Source: Oryzicola mucosus (lineage in GTDB: Bacteria; Pseudomonadota; Alphaproteobacteria; Rhizobiales; Rhizobiaceae). From it: 64,000 nucleotides of DNA. This document shows, piece by piece, positions 36,298-45,446 of this stretch. The stretch is taken from NCBI RefSeq assembly GCF_014534685.1, contig NZ_JACVVX010000001.1, forward strand, positions 946,501 through 1,010,500, in the 5' to 3' direction. How positions within the stretch are numbered: position 1 is the stretch's first letter; every line of letters begins with the position of its first letter. The notes beneath the pieces are model-generated. The model was given only the letters and a program-made list of their open reading frames with translations, was not told where the DNA came from and did no database searches. A program made the translations under genes and the position numbers.

Positions 36298-36403
36298 AGG
36301 GTGCGCACTCTCATTGCTCCTCGCATAACAAGTAGTTTCGTCTGAGTGTATTTACCAGATTTATGGAAACAGACTTTCTGTTGGCTTTGAGGAGCTTGCA
36401 GGC

Positions 36404-36447
36404 GACCGCTTATACGTAGATGGCCGCTTATCGCACACCTGACCGCT
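36404..36447. repeat. Three short direct repeats upstream of the AT-rich module
   Basis: GACCGCTTAT (36404-36413), GGCCGCTTAT (36422-36431) and GACCGCT (36441-36447) occur with periods of 18 and 19 bases, about 107-150 bases upstream of the 829-residue gene. Repeats nearly two helical turns apart could bind a regulator; this is inference. Confidence 0.45.
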
Positions 36448-36469
36448 AGGCTTAAGCCAGTCCTACCCC

Positions 36470-37126
36470 CTACCCAAACCGCCACACAGTCGTCTTCTTC
36501 ACCTCGGCGTCTTCCAGGGCGCGGGTGACGGGCACTTCATAGACCGCCAATTTTTCCAGTCGCTCCCTGGGCAGATAGGACCGGCCGGGGTCGCCGACCA
36601 GCACCTCCGCGCCGCGTGCGCGCAGCGCTGAAAACCACGGCACCAGCCGCTCGGCAAAGGGTTTTTCATAAAACACGTCGCCGGCCAGCACCACGTCCCA
36701 GCCAAGATCCCTGCCGACCAGATCGTCGCCCAGATAAGAAACCGACACGCCATTGGCCTCGGCGTTCAGCCTTATCGCCGCTTCGCAGAACGGGTCGATG
36801 TCGGCCGCGAGCACCTCGGCGGCGCCCGCCTTCATCGCCGCGATGCCGACCAGCCCGGAGCCCGATGCGAAATCGAGCACGGTCTTTTGCGCCACCGTGC
36901 CGGGATGGTCGAGCACATGGCGCGCCAGCCCTTGACCGCCGGCCCAGGCGAACGCCCAGAAGGGCGGCGGCAGGCCGATCTCGGCCAGTTGCTCCTCGGT
37001 GCGGTGCCAGAGATCGTGCGCCTCGTCGGCGAGATAAAGCTTAATCTCCGGCACATGCGGCGGGGTCAGCAGCGCCGTATTGGCCCGGATGAAGCCTTCG
37101 GCCGTCTCGGGCGAAAGCGGTTTCAA
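36470..37126 (-). CDS. Class I SAM-dependent methyltransferase (COG3897, ETFB-lysine methyltransferase-like)
   Basis: The 218-residue protein has the SAM motif VLDFASGSGLVGIAAMKAGA (about residues 83-102), the acidic ribose-binding residue in AADIDPFCEAA and the post-motif DVVLAGDVFYEKPFAERL. The order matches COG3897 and the eukaryotic METTL20/ETFB lysine methyltransferases; some alphaproteobacterial members methylate electron-transfer flavoprotein beta. Its start overlaps the EVE gene stop by 4 bases, so it is the last gene of the tsaD operon. The substrate in this organism is not shown by the sequence. Confidence 0.85.
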   Translation of the reverse strand: MKPLSPETAEGFIRANTALLTPPHVPEIKLYLADEAHDLWHRTEEQLAEIGLPPPFWAFAWAGGQGLARHVLDHPGTVAQKTVLDFASGSGLVGIAAMKAGAAEVLAADIDPFCEAAIRLNAEANGVSVSYLGDDLVGRDLGWDVVLAGDVFYEKPFAERLVPWFSALRARGAEVLVGDPGRSYLPRERLEKLAVYEVPVTRALEDAEVKKTTVWRFG

Positions 37127-37548
37127 GGCGCTTTTTCAAGGCCGCCCATGCGGCAGACTTCTTTCCATTCGTCTGGCGTCACCGGCTGGACGGACAGTCG
37201 CATCGAGGTGACCAGCGACATCTTTTCCAGCTTCGGATTGGCCTTCACATCGACCAGCGTGACCGGCTTCGGCACGTCCTTGAAGGCGCGGATGTCGACG
37301 CATTCCCAGCGCGCATCCTCGGTCGTCGTGTCGTGATGGGCGAGCGCGCAGACCTCAGCGATGCCGACCACCTCCAGCCCCTCATTGGAATGGTAGAAGA
37401 AGCCGAGATCGCCGATCTGCATGGCGCGCATGTTGTTGCGCGCCTGGTAGTTGCGCACGCCGTCCCATTGCGTGCCCTTGTCGCCGAGCTTTTTCAGCAT
37501 CTCCCAGGAAAACTTGAACGGCTCGGATTTGAACAGCCAATAGTTCAT
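37123..37548 (-). CDS. EVE domain protein
   Basis: The 141-residue protein starts with NYWLFKSEPFKFSWEML. It continues with WDGVRNYQARNNMRAMQIGD, LGFFYHSNEGLEVVGIAEV and KEVCRMGGLE, which is the complete EVE fold of the PUA-like superfamily. EVE proteins are thought to bind modified bases in DNA or RNA. The ATG at 37548 begins the conserved MNYWLFKSEP. It lies 20 bases after the YciI gene and overlaps the methyltransferase start, in an operon with tsaD, a tRNA-modification gene. A role in handling modified nucleic acids is inference. Confidence 0.9.
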   Translation of the reverse strand: MNYWLFKSEPFKFSWEMLKKLGDKGTQWDGVRNYQARNNMRAMQIGDLGFFYHSNEGLEVVGIAEVCALAHHDTTTEDARWECVDIRAFKDVPKPVTLVDVKANPKLEKMSLVTSMRLSVQPVTPDEWKEVCRMGGLEKAP

Positions 37549-37568
37549 GCGTTGAGGCTCCGAAACGA

Positions 37569-37865
37569 TCAGGCGCTGGCAGGGTTGTTGAACACCCAGT
37601 TCCACGGCAGCACCTCGACCGACTGGAACAGGCCGGCCTTGGCATAGGGATCGGCATCGGCGATGGCCTGTGCCGCTGATTTGTCGGCGGCCTCGACCAC
37701 GACCAGGCTGCCCAGCGGCTTGCCGTCCTCGCCCAGGAAGGGGCCGGCGAATTTCAGCGTGCCCGCCGCGTTCAGCGCGTTGAGATGGTCGACATGCTCG
37801 GGCCGCGTGTCCATGCGCACCTGAAGATGGTCTGGCTTGTCCCTGCAAATGAACGCAAACAGCAT
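37569..37865 (-). CDS. YciI family protein
   Basis: The 98-residue protein is a single YciI-like domain of the ferredoxin-like fold: MLFAFICRDKPDHLQVRMDTRPEHVDHL contains the conserved His-Asp pair region, followed by GPFLGEDGKPLGSLVVVEA and DPYAKAGLFQSVEVLPW. YciI proteins are small presumed enzymes, and the physiological reaction is rarely known. AAAAGGAGCAGGAACA precedes the ATG at 37865. It lies between gpsA (26 bases upstream) and the EVE gene in one operon. Confidence 0.9.
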   Translation of the reverse strand: MLFAFICRDKPDHLQVRMDTRPEHVDHLNALNAAGTLKFAGPFLGEDGKPLGSLVVVEAADKSAAQAIADADPYAKAGLFQSVEVLPWNWVFNNPASA

Positions 37866-37891
37866 TGTTCCTGCTCCTTTTTCTCGAAAAA

Positions 37892-38878
37892 TCAGTCGGC
37901 TTCGGCCTTGAGCGGCCGCGACATCAGGCCGGTGACGGCCTCGTTGATGGTGATCGCGCCGTCCAGAATGGCGGCCACAGCTTTGATGATCGGCGCGTCG
38001 AGGTCGCGTTCGCGCGCGATGCGGGCGGCGATGCCCGATGTCGCCACGCCCTCGGCCAGCGGCCTGTCGGCGAGGTCCTCGTGCCGCCCCAGCGCCATGC
38101 CATAGGCGAAGTTGCGCGATTGTGTCGACGAACAGGTCAGCATCAGATCGCCGAGGCCGGAAAGCCCCATCAGCGTCTCGGCCCGCGCGCCGAACGCAGC
38201 ACCCACGCGGCGCAGCTCGACGAAACCGCGCGTCACCAGCGCCGCCTGCGCGCTGGCGCCCAGCCCCGCGCCCGACACGGCACCGGCTGCGATGGCGAAG
38301 ACATTCTTCAGCGCGCCGCCCAGCTCGACACCCGTGAGGTCGTCGCTGGAATAGCAGCGCAAGGTGGTTCCCGAGAATCGTATCGCCAGAGCCGCCGCCA
38401 GCGCTTCGTCCCGCGCGGCGACCACCACGGCGGTCGGCAGGCCGCGCGCGACATCGGTGGCGAAGCTTGGGCCTGACAGGGCCGCGGCCGGATTGTCGGG
38501 CAGGATCTCCGTGGCGATGTCCGACAACAGCCGGCCGGTGTCGCGCTCGATGCCCTTGGCGCACAGCACCAGCGGCACCTCAGGCGCGAGCCTTCCCTTG
38601 AGCCCGGTCAGCACGCTGCGCAGCGTCTGCGCCGGGGTGACGACCAGCACGCAATCGGTATCGCGGATCGCCGCATCGAGATCGCTGGTGGCGTCTATGC
38701 CGGCCTCGAACGCGATGCCCGGCAGGTAGCGCGGGTTCTCTCCGCGTGAAATGGCTGCGACCGACTCGTCATCGCGCGCCCAGAGCCGAACGGCATGGCC
38801 GCTGCGCAGCATCGCCAGCGCCAGCGCCGTTCCCCAGGCGCCTCCGCCCAGGACGGTCACTGTGTAGTGGCCGCTCAT
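37892..38878 (-). CDS. gpsA: NAD(P)-dependent glycerol-3-phosphate dehydrogenase
   Basis: The 328-residue cytoplasmic enzyme reduces dihydroxyacetone phosphate to sn-glycerol 3-phosphate for phospholipid synthesis. It has the Rossmann motif [15 protein letters not shown] at its start, PAQTLRSVL, the catalytic Lys in [28 protein letters not shown] and the substrate-binding [14 protein letters not shown]. The length is typical. Its ATG overlaps the tsaD stop by 4 bases; the tsaD-gpsA pair is conserved in alphaproteobacteria. Confidence 0.96.
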   Translation of the reverse strand: MSGHYTVTVLGGGAWGTALALAMLRSGHAVRLWARDDESVAAISRGENPRYLPGIAFEAGIDATSDLDAAIRDTDCVLVVTPAQTLRSVLTGLKGRLAPEVPLVLCAKGIERDTGRLLSDIATEILPDNPAAALSGPSFATDVARGLPTAVVVAARDEALAAALAIRFSGTTLRCYSSDDLTGVELGGALKNVFAIAAGAVSGAGLGASAQAALVTRGFVELRRVGAAFGARAETLMGLSGLGDLMLTCSSTQSRNFAYGMALGRHEDLADRPLAEGVATSGIAARIARERDLDAPIIKAVAAILDGAITINEAVTGLMSRPLKAEAD

Positions 38879-39981
38879 GCCTTCGCCCCCCTGCGGCCGG
38901 AGCCGATGACGGGTGCCGACACGGTGTCGAGCGGCCAGCGCGAGCGCGGCACGAAGTCGAAACCGTCATCCCCGGCCAGGCCGGCGCGCAACCTTTCGAT
39001 GCCGGCCCAGGCGATCATCGCTGCGTTGTCGGTGCAGAGATTGAGCGGCGGCGCGATGAAGGCGAAACCATGCGCGGAGCATAGTTCTTGCAGTTTTGAC
39101 CCTATCGAACGGTTCGCGGCGACCCCTCCGGCGACCACCAAAACGGGCTTTGGATGGGTCGGAAACCGCTGGAGGAACCCCTCCAAAGCCCGCTTCACAC
39201 GGTCCGCCAGGGCGTCCGTGACGGCTATCTGGAACGATGCGCAGATGTCCGATACGTCCTGGTCGGACAGCGGAGAAATGGCCGTTGCAGCCTGCCGGAC
39301 GGCTGTTTTGAGTCCTGAAAAGGAGAAATCGGGCTGCGCCGACCCCTTCATCGGGCGCGGAAAGGCAAAGCGTGTTGCATCGCCCGCCGCCGCCGCCTTT
39401 TCGACATTCGGCCCGCCGGGATAGGGCAGGCCGAGCATTTTCGCTGTCTTATCAAAGGCTTCGCCCAAGGCATCGTCGATGGTCGTAGCCCAGCGCTCGT
39501 AATTTCCGACGCCGCGCACCAATACGATCTGGGTATGCCCGCCCGAAACCAGCAAAAGCAGATAGGGAAAGTCGATGCCGTCGGTCAGCCGCGCCGTCAG
39601 CGCATGGCCCTCGAGATGGTTGACGGCGAGCATGGGCTTATGCGCGGCGGCGGCAATCGCCTTGGCCGTCATCAGCCCGACGATCAGTCCGCCGACCAGT
39701 CCCGGCCCTGCGGTCGCCGCCACCGCGTCGATCTGCGAAAGGTCTATGCCCGCATCGGCGAGGGCGACTTCTACGATGCCGTCCAGCGCCTCGACATGGG
39801 CGCGGGCGGCGATTTCCGGCACCACGCCGCCAAAGGCCGCGTGTTCCTCGATCTGGCTGAGCACGATGTTGGACAGAATCTCGGGCTTTCCGCCATCGCG
39901 CAGCGCGACCACGCTCGCGGCGGTCTCGTCGCAGCTCGTCTCGATGCCGAGAACGCGGATCAATTGGTCGCTGCCCTGCAT
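38875..39981 (-). CDS. tsaD: tRNA N6-adenosine threonylcarbamoyltransferase TsaD
   Basis: The 368-residue protein of the Kae1/TsaD family transfers the threonylcarbamoyl group to A37 of tRNAs that read ANN codons. It has the ASKHA start [18 protein letters not shown], the metal ligands H122 and H126 in [22 protein letters not shown], and the C-terminal [11 protein letters not shown] and [18 protein letters not shown]. The length is normal. It is the first gene of the leftward operon tsaD-gpsA-YciI-EVE-methyltransferase and is divergent from hemC. Confidence 0.96.
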   Translation of the reverse strand: MQGSDQLIRVLGIETSCDETAASVVALRDGGKPEILSNIVLSQIEEHAAFGGVVPEIAARAHVEALDGIVEVALADAGIDLSQIDAVAATAGPGLVGGLIVGLMTAKAIAAAAHKPMLAVNHLEGHALTARLTDGIDFPYLLLLVSGGHTQIVLVRGVGNYERWATTIDDALGEAFDKTAKMLGLPYPGGPNVEKAAAAGDATRFAFPRPMKGSAQPDFSFSGLKTAVRQAATAISPLSDQDVSDICASFQIAVTDALADRVKRALEGFLQRFPTHPKPVLVVAGGVAANRSIGSKLQELCSAHGFAFIAPPLNLCTDNAAMIAWAGIERLRAGLAGDDGFDFVPRSRWPLDTVSAPVIGSGRRGAKA

Positions 39982-40061
39982 GATTGCCCGGTCGCCGTTT
40001 CCCCGTTAGGAGGTGCGGAAAGAGTTTCCGCACGGCGCGGAGTTACCATGGACCGGGCGAC

Positions 40062-41018
40062 ATGCAAACCATCAGCCAGGACATCGGCCCGAAAATCGCG
40101 GGCCTGAAAATCGGAACGCGCGGCAGCCTGTTGGCGCTGGCCCAGGCGCATGAGACGCGTAGCCGGCTGATGGCGGCGCACGGCCTGCCCGAAGACGCCT
40201 TCGAGATCGTCGTCATCTCCACCAGCGGCGACCGCATCCAGGACCGTCCGCTGTCGGAAGCCGGCGGCAAGGGCCTGTTCACCAAGGAGATCGAGGAGGC
40301 GATGCTGGACGGCCGCATCGATATCGCCGTGCATTCCTCCAAGGACATGCCGACCGTGCTGCCCGACGGGTTGGAACTGTCGGCCTTCCTGCCGCGCGAG
40401 GATGCGCGCGACGCCTTCATCGGCCGTTCGGCCAAAACCATCGCCGAGATGCCGGAGGCCGCCGTCATCGGCTCGTCCTCGCTGCGGCGGCAGGCGCTGA
40501 TCCGGCGCATGCGGCCGGACCTGAAGGTCATAATGTTTCGCGGCAACGTGCAGACCCGGCTGCGCAAGCTCGACGAGGGCGTCGCCGAAGGCACCATCCT
40601 GGCGCAGGCGGGCCTGAGGCGGCTCGGGCTGGACCATGTAGTCACGGAATTGATGTCGCTCGAGGCCTTTCCGCCTGCTCCGGGCCAGGGCGCGATCTGC
40701 ATCGAAAGCCGTATCGGCGACGCGAGCGCCAGGGATATGGTTGCAGCCATCCACCACGCCCCGACAGGCCACGCGCTGGCCTGCGAACGCGCCTTCCTGG
40801 CTGCGCTCGACGGCTCGTGCCGGACGCCTTTGGCGGGCTATGCCGAGATCGACGGCGACCGGCTCGCCTTCTCCGGCCTGATCCTGACACCGAACGGACA
40901 GGAAACGCATGCGGTGACGGTGGATGGTAAAGCCGTGGATGCCGTGGCGCTGGGCCGAAAAGCCGGGGAAGAGGTGCGCGCGCGTGCCGGCACGGGCTTC
41001 TTCGACGGATGGGGCTGA
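40062..41018 (+). CDS. hemC: Hydroxymethylbilane synthase (porphobilinogen deaminase)
   Basis: The 318-residue enzyme polymerises four porphobilinogens into hydroxymethylbilane on the heme pathway. It has [17 protein letters not shown], the catalytic Asp in [13 protein letters not shown], the Arg cluster [30 protein letters not shown] and the dipyrromethane-anchoring C253 in [12 protein letters not shown] chose the ATG at 40062 ([11 protein letters not shown]) because the family begins there; the frame is open upstream from 39984. The hemD ATG directly follows the stop, so the pair is coupled. Confidence 0.95.
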   Translation: MQTISQDIGPKIAGLKIGTRGSLLALAQAHETRSRLMAAHGLPEDAFEIVVISTSGDRIQDRPLSEAGGKGLFTKEIEEAMLDGRIDIAVHSSKDMPTVLPDGLELSAFLPREDARDAFIGRSAKTIAEMPEAAVIGSSSLRRQALIRRMRPDLKVIMFRGNVQTRLRKLDEGVAEGTILAQAGLRRLGLDHVVTELMSLEAFPPAPGQGAICIESRIGDASARDMVAAIHHAPTGHALACERAFLAALDGSCRTPLAGYAEIDGDRLAFSGLILTPNGQETHAVTVDGKAVDAVALGRKAGEEVRARAGTGFFDGWG

Positions 41019-41714
41019 ATGGTCCGCGTCCTGGTCACACGGCCTGAACCTGGCGCGGCACGGACGGCGCAGCGGCTTGCTGAACTGGGCTTCATGCCCC
41101 TCATGCTGCCCTTGTCGAGAACCGTATCCCTGCCGGCGCGGCTGCCTGAAGGGGTGGACTTCGCTGGCGTGGCGGCAACCAGCGCCAACGGCTTGCGCCA
41201 CGCCGACGCCAGTATTCTCGCCAGACTGCGGCATCTGCCGCTTTACGCGGTCGGCACAAAGACCGCGTCTCTTGCCACCAGCCAGGGTTTTTCGCGTATC
41301 AAGACCGCGCGTGGCGATGCGCTGTCGCTGGCGCATCTCATTGTCGAAGACCGGCAAACCGCTGCTTTGGCTTATTTGTGCGGGCGCGTTCGGCTCTCCG
41401 GCTTCGAAGCTGTTTTGCGCGAAGCGGGGGTGGAGGTCGCTGCCATCGAAACCTATGACACGATGACCGTGCAGCGTGAAACACGTGAAATCGCCGGCCT
41501 GCTCGGCAGCCAACCCATCAATGCCGCCTTGATCTATTCGGCCAAAGCAGCGGGTGCGTTGCGCGAAATTGTCGATAAAATGGGCGGGATTTTCGAGAAC
41601 ACGCACTATATCTGCATTTCGGCCCGCGTTGCCGAAGGGCTGGCTGGACTGTCCAAGGTCGATATTGCCCGAAGGCCTGACGAAGATGCGATGTTTACCT
41701 TGCTCGCGCGATAA
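41019..41714 (+). CDS. hemD: Uroporphyrinogen-III synthase
   Basis: The 231-residue protein follows hemC without a gap (TGA then ATG) and closes and inverts ring D of hydroxymethylbilane. HemD proteins are poorly conserved. The family marks seen are the N-terminal VLVTRPEPGAARTAQRL, FAGVAATSANGLRHA, YAVGTKTASLA, IETYDTMTV and the final YICISARVAEGL. The length is slightly short of the usual 240-260. Position next to hemC makes the call secure. Confidence 0.9.
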   Translation: MVRVLVTRPEPGAARTAQRLAELGFMPLMLPLSRTVSLPARLPEGVDFAGVAATSANGLRHADASILARLRHLPLYAVGTKTASLATSQGFSRIKTARGDALSLAHLIVEDRQTAALAYLCGRVRLSGFEAVLREAGVEVAAIETYDTMTVQRETREIAGLLGSQPINAALIYSAKAAGALREIVDKMGGIFENTHYICISARVAEGLAGLSKVDIARRPDEDAMFTLLAR

Positions 41715-41821
41715 AAGACATGTGCCATAAGGCGGCCTTTTTTCGTCCGACTCTGATGTGCTACTGACTTCCGACGACCCGCAACGCCGGGACCACTGCA
41801 AACCAGACCGGGGAGCCCAAT

Positions 41822-43207
41822 ATGGTCAAGACGCCAAGGACGCGCCATTCCAAGTCCACACGCGAACCTGTCACCATCGATCTGGATCCGGATGCCGTGA
41901 AGCGGGTCGACGAGGCCACTGTGGAGACGCCGCAGGAACCCTTCGCCTCCGAAAGTGCGTCACCGCCCGTGGACGAGACGCCGACAGGCGATGCGGCTCC
42001 GGTCGACGCCGATGCGACGCCTGAGACGCAGCCATCGCCAGAGCCGAGCGGCTATGATTTCTCCGAGCCGAGCGTATCCGACGCTCCGGTCCAAGAGCCC
42101 GCGGCGGAAATTTCCGAACCGCCTGTCGAGGAAACCGTTGCGGAGCAGTCTGCCTACAGGGCCGCGCCCAGACCCGAACCCGCGCCGCGCCGCAAGGGGG
42201 GCTCGTCGCTTATGGCGGGTGTCGCCGGCGCCGCCATAGCGCTCGCGGTGGCAGCGGGCCTGCAATATTCAGGACTTCTTGCTGCCCCGACCGGTTCCGG
42301 CGATTCCACTCAGGTCGCCGCACTCCAGTCCGAGCTGGATGCGGTGAAACAGCAGCTCGCAGCGCTGTCGAACGCGCCTTCGGCACCCGGCGACGCCGGT
42401 GCGCTCGACCAGCTCCGCAGCGAACTGGCGGCGCTCAAGTCCGAGGTCGAAAGCGGCGGCGCTGCCGATAGCGGTGGACTTGCCGCGCTGGACGAACGGC
42501 TCAAGAGCATCGAATCGTCGGTGGCTGCCGCCAGCGAGAATACGGCATCGCAAGACGAAATTACCGCGTTGAACGAACGCATCACCGGTCTCGACGCGAC
42601 GCTGAAATCAGCAACCGACGGCACATCTGCCATAGAAGGCCGCATCGGCGCGCTGGAACAGACGATCAGCGGCCTGACCGAAAAGGTCGACGCTCAGGCC
42701 GACCAGCCGCGCATTGCGCTGGCAATCGCAGCCGCCGCGCTGAAGTCGGCCGTCGATCGCGGCGAGCCCTTCGGCGCCGAGCTGGAAACCTTGGCGGCTA
42801 TCGCCCCCGACGCGCCCGAACTGGCTGCGCTGCGCGGATTTGCCGAAAAGGGCGTGCCGAGCCGCGCCGATATCCTGGCCCAAACCGATGCCGCCGCCAC
42901 CGCGATGATCGCGGCCGGTTCGCCCATCGACGCCAATGCCGGCTATTTCGACCAGCTCATGGCGAGCGCGAAGTCGATGGTGCAGGTCCGCCCGATCGGC
43001 GCGGTGGAAGGGACCGGCGTGCCGGAAACCGTCGCGCGCATCGAAGCCGCCGTCAACGAAGGCAATTACGAGAAGGCGCTTGCCGAATATGAAGCGCTGC
43101 CCGATGCCGTGAAGGCTGCCGGGGCGGATTTCACAGCCAAGCTGAAAGCGCGGCTGGAGGTCGAGAAGCTTGCCGACCAGCTCGTCGCCGGCGCGATGAA
43201 GGCCTGA
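41822..43207 (+). CDS. Alphaproteobacterial Mic60/mitofilin homologue (COG4223)
   Basis: The 461-residue protein has an acidic, Pro-rich N-terminal region (1-125), one TM segment (about 130-152, GAAIALAVAAGLQYSGLLA), a long coiled coil (about 160-290, repeats such as LQSELDAVKQQLAAL and LNERITGLDATLK) and a C-terminal mitofilin domain (about 290-461, ending LEVEKLADQLVAGAM). Bacterial Mic60 is encoded between hemD and hemY in alphaproteobacteria and is the relative of the mitochondrial crista-junction protein. It probably bends or organises the inner membrane. It starts 107 bases after hemD and ends 10 bases before hemY. Confidence 0.88.
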   Translation: MVKTPRTRHSKSTREPVTIDLDPDAVKRVDEATVETPQEPFASESASPPVDETPTGDAAPVDADATPETQPSPEPSGYDFSEPSVSDAPVQEPAAEISEPPVEETVAEQSAYRAAPRPEPAPRRKGGSSLMAGVAGAAIALAVAAGLQYSGLLAAPTGSGDSTQVAALQSELDAVKQQLAALSNAPSAPGDAGALDQLRSELAALKSEVESGGAADSGGLAALDERLKSIESSVAAASENTASQDEITALNERITGLDATLKSATDGTSAIEGRIGALEQTISGLTEKVDAQADQPRIALAIAAAALKSAVDRGEPFGAELETLAAIAPDAPELAALRGFAEKGVPSRADILAQTDAAATAMIAAGSPIDANAGYFDQLMASAKSMVQVRPIGAVEGTGVPETVARIEAAVNEGNYEKALAEYEALPDAVKAAGADFTAKLKARLEVEKLADQLVAGAMKA

Positions 43208-43217
43208 GGAGAAACAT

Positions 43218-44921
43218 ATGATCCGGGTCCTGTTCTACCTAGCCATCGTCTTCGCCCTCGGTCTCGGCTTTGCCTGGCTCGCCGACCGCCCCGGCGATAT
43301 GGTGGTGACCTTCGACGGCTACCGCTACCATGTCAGCCTGATGGTCGCCGCCGTAATCGTCACCGCCATCGTGGCAGGCGTGATGCTGACCTGGTGGCTG
43401 CTCAAGGCGATCTGGAACAGCCCTTACACGCTCAGCCGTCATTTCAGGGTGCGCCGCCGCGACCGTGGCTATCAGGCGCTGTCCACCGGCATGATCGCAG
43501 CCGGCGCCGGCGATGCCGTCTTGGCGCGCAAGAAGAACAAGGAAGCCGCCAAGCTGATCCCGTCCGACCAGGAACCGCTGATCGCTCTGCTCGACGCGCA
43601 GACCTCGCTCCTGGAAGGCGACCACGACACAGCGCGCCGCAAGTTCGAAGCCATGCTGGACGATCCAGAAATGCGGCTTCTCGGCCTGCGCGGGCTTTAT
43701 CTCGAAGCCGAGCGGCTGGGCGACCGCAACGCCGCTCGCCATTACGCCGGACGCGCTGCCGATCTCGCGCCGCAACTGGCTTGGGCAGCGGAATCCACCA
43801 TAGAGGAGCTGACCGCGCGTTCCGACTGGGACGGCGCGCTGACGCTGGTCGACGCGCAGAAGAACACCGGTCAGCTCGACAAACCGACGGCTAACAACCG
43901 CCGCGCCGTGCTTTTGACGGCCAAGGCCATGGCGCTTCTGGACGGCAACCCGAGCGCCGCGCGCACGGCGGCGCTCGAAGCCAACAAGCTCAGGCCGAAT
44001 TTCGTGCCAGCGGCCGTGGTGGCGGCAAAAGCGCATTTCCGGCTCAACGACATCCGCAAGGGCGCCAAGCTGCTCGAAGCTGCCTGGAAGGCCGAAGCGC
44101 ATCCCGAGATCGCCGATCTCTATGTTCACGCCCGCCCGGGCGATGCCGTGCTGGACCGTCTGACGCGGGCCAGGAAGCTCAAGGCGCAGCGCCAGAACCA
44201 TCCTGAATCCTCGCTGATCGTTGCGCGCGCAGCACTCGAAGCGCAGGACTACGCCACCGCCCGCGCGGAAGCCGAAGCCGCGATCCGCATGCAGCCGCGC
44301 GAAGGCGCCTTCCTGCTTCTGGCCGATATCGAGGAAGCCGAGACCGGCGACCAGGGACGTGCCCGCTACTGGCTGGGCCGCGCCGTGCGCGCGCCGCAGG
44401 ATCCGACCTGGGTGGCCGATGGCGTTGCCTCCGAACAATGGCAGCCGACCTCGCCGGTTACCGGACGGCTCGATGCGTTCGAATGGCGCGCGCCGGTGGA
44501 GCGGCTTGGCCAGGTCATCGACGATGGCGATGTGATCGAGGCCGCACCTGCCCTTGCCGCACCCATGCCCACGGCCGAACCGGCCGCTCCCATGGGGGAG
44601 ACCGTCGAGCCTGTTTCGGATGCGCTTCCCGACCCTGTCGAGGCGGTGAAACCTGCCGAGGAAACCCCGCCGCCCCTGGTCGTATCGCCGCCGCACAAGC
44701 TGTCTCCGGTTCCTGTTGCCGAGGCCGAGCCCGCGCACAACGCGCGCTCGCCGGCATCGGTGGCCGGCAATGTGGTAACGCTCGCGGCAGTGGCTCCGGC
44801 TGTTCAGTCTGAACCGCGGATCGAGGAAGAAGCTGCGGCGTTGCCGCCTCTTCCCGACGATCCCGGTGTCGATCCCGACGAAGCGGCGGAGCAGGCGCCC
44901 AGCCGTTTCCGGCTTTTCTGA
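43218..44921 (+). CDS. hemY: HemY-type TPR membrane protein
   Basis: The 567-residue protein begins with two TM segments (about residues 3-20 and 37-60; LAIVFALGLGFAWLADRPGDMVVTFDGYR is the HemY_N signature). It continues with a cytoplasmic or periplasmic TPR-rich part (about 90-400) and ends in a Pro/Ala/Glu-rich tail of about 130 residues. HemY of this type is not the protoporphyrinogen oxidase of the same name; it is a conserved heme-operon protein of unclear function. Its position just after mic60 (10 bases) is the standard hemC-hemD-mic60-hemY order. Confidence 0.92.
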   Translation: MIRVLFYLAIVFALGLGFAWLADRPGDMVVTFDGYRYHVSLMVAAVIVTAIVAGVMLTWWLLKAIWNSPYTLSRHFRVRRRDRGYQALSTGMIAAGAGDAVLARKKNKEAAKLIPSDQEPLIALLDAQTSLLEGDHDTARRKFEAMLDDPEMRLLGLRGLYLEAERLGDRNAARHYAGRAADLAPQLAWAAESTIEELTARSDWDGALTLVDAQKNTGQLDKPTANNRRAVLLTAKAMALLDGNPSAARTAALEANKLRPNFVPAAVVAAKAHFRLNDIRKGAKLLEAAWKAEAHPEIADLYVHARPGDAVLDRLTRARKLKAQRQNHPESSLIVARAALEAQDYATARAEAEAAIRMQPREGAFLLLADIEEAETGDQGRARYWLGRAVRAPQDPTWVADGVASEQWQPTSPVTGRLDAFEWRAPVERLGQVIDDGDVIEAAPALAAPMPTAEPAAPMGETVEPVSDALPDPVEAVKPAEETPPPLVVSPPHKLSPVPVAEAEPAHNARSPASVAGNVVTLAAVAPAVQSEPRIEEEAAALPPLPDDPGVDPDEAAEQAPSRFRLF

Positions 44922-44960
44922 CAAGGCACTGCTGCGCCTTTGACCTCAGGTTCCCAAACC

Positions 44961-45446
44961 ATGCTCGACCGTGTGTTCTCGGTTTTGAAGGATCTGCCCG
45001 GCGGCAAGCCGGAGCGCGGCGGCATGGACGACGATCCGCGCCTGGCTGTAGCCGCGCTGATGTATCACGTCATGGACGCGGACGGCCGGCGGCAGGATTC
45101 GGAGTGGGAAAGCATCAAACATCTCCTGGCTGAAACTTATGGCATCAAGGGCGATGAGCTTAAGACGCTGATCCGCGAGGCGGTGAAGGCCGACCAGGAA
45201 GCCATCGACCTCTACGCCTTCACCAGCCCGATCAAGCGGCATCTCGACGCCGAAGGCCGCAAGGCCTTCATCGCCATGCTTTGGGATGTGGTCTATGCCG
45301 ACGGCGTGCTGCACGAGATGGAAGACAACATTATCTGGCGCGTTGCCGAGCTGATCGGCGTCGACAGCCGCGATCGCGTCGAAGCGCGACGCAAGGCAGC
45401 CGCAAGCTACGCGGTGCAGCATCCGCACGAGAACAAGGGATCCTAG
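44961..45446 (+). CDS. TerB family (tellurite-resistance-like) protein
   Basis: The 161-residue helical protein carries one TerB domain (about residues 20-140): DDPRLAVAALMYHVMDADGRRQDSEW, LIREAVKADQEAIDLYAFTSPI, FIAMLWDVVYADGVLHEMEDNIIWRVAELIGV. The two acidic MDADG- and YADG-type sites are the metal-binding pattern of the family. TerB proteins are linked to tellurite resistance and membrane stress, but single copies such as this are common and uncharacterised. I prefer the ATG at 44961; a TTG at 44940 is possible. It probably ends the hem operon. Its TAG stop overlaps the edge of a long inverted-repeat element. Confidence 0.85.
   Translation: MLDRVFSVLKDLPGGKPERGGMDDDPRLAVAALMYHVMDADGRRQDSEWESIKHLLAETYGIKGDELKTLIREAVKADQEAIDLYAFTSPIKRHLDAEGRKAFIAMLWDVVYADGVLHEMEDNIIWRVAELIGVDSRDRVEARRKAAASYAVQHPHENKGS

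Noticed and set aside
39960-41801. A 613-codon minus-strand frame across hemC and hemD
   Set aside because: Both plus-strand genes are complete and recognisable; the opposite frame has shadow composition and no domain.
43239-44924. A 561-codon minus-strand frame opposite hemY
   Set aside because: hemY is a clear family member; the antisense frame is Arg/Gly-rich without a domain.
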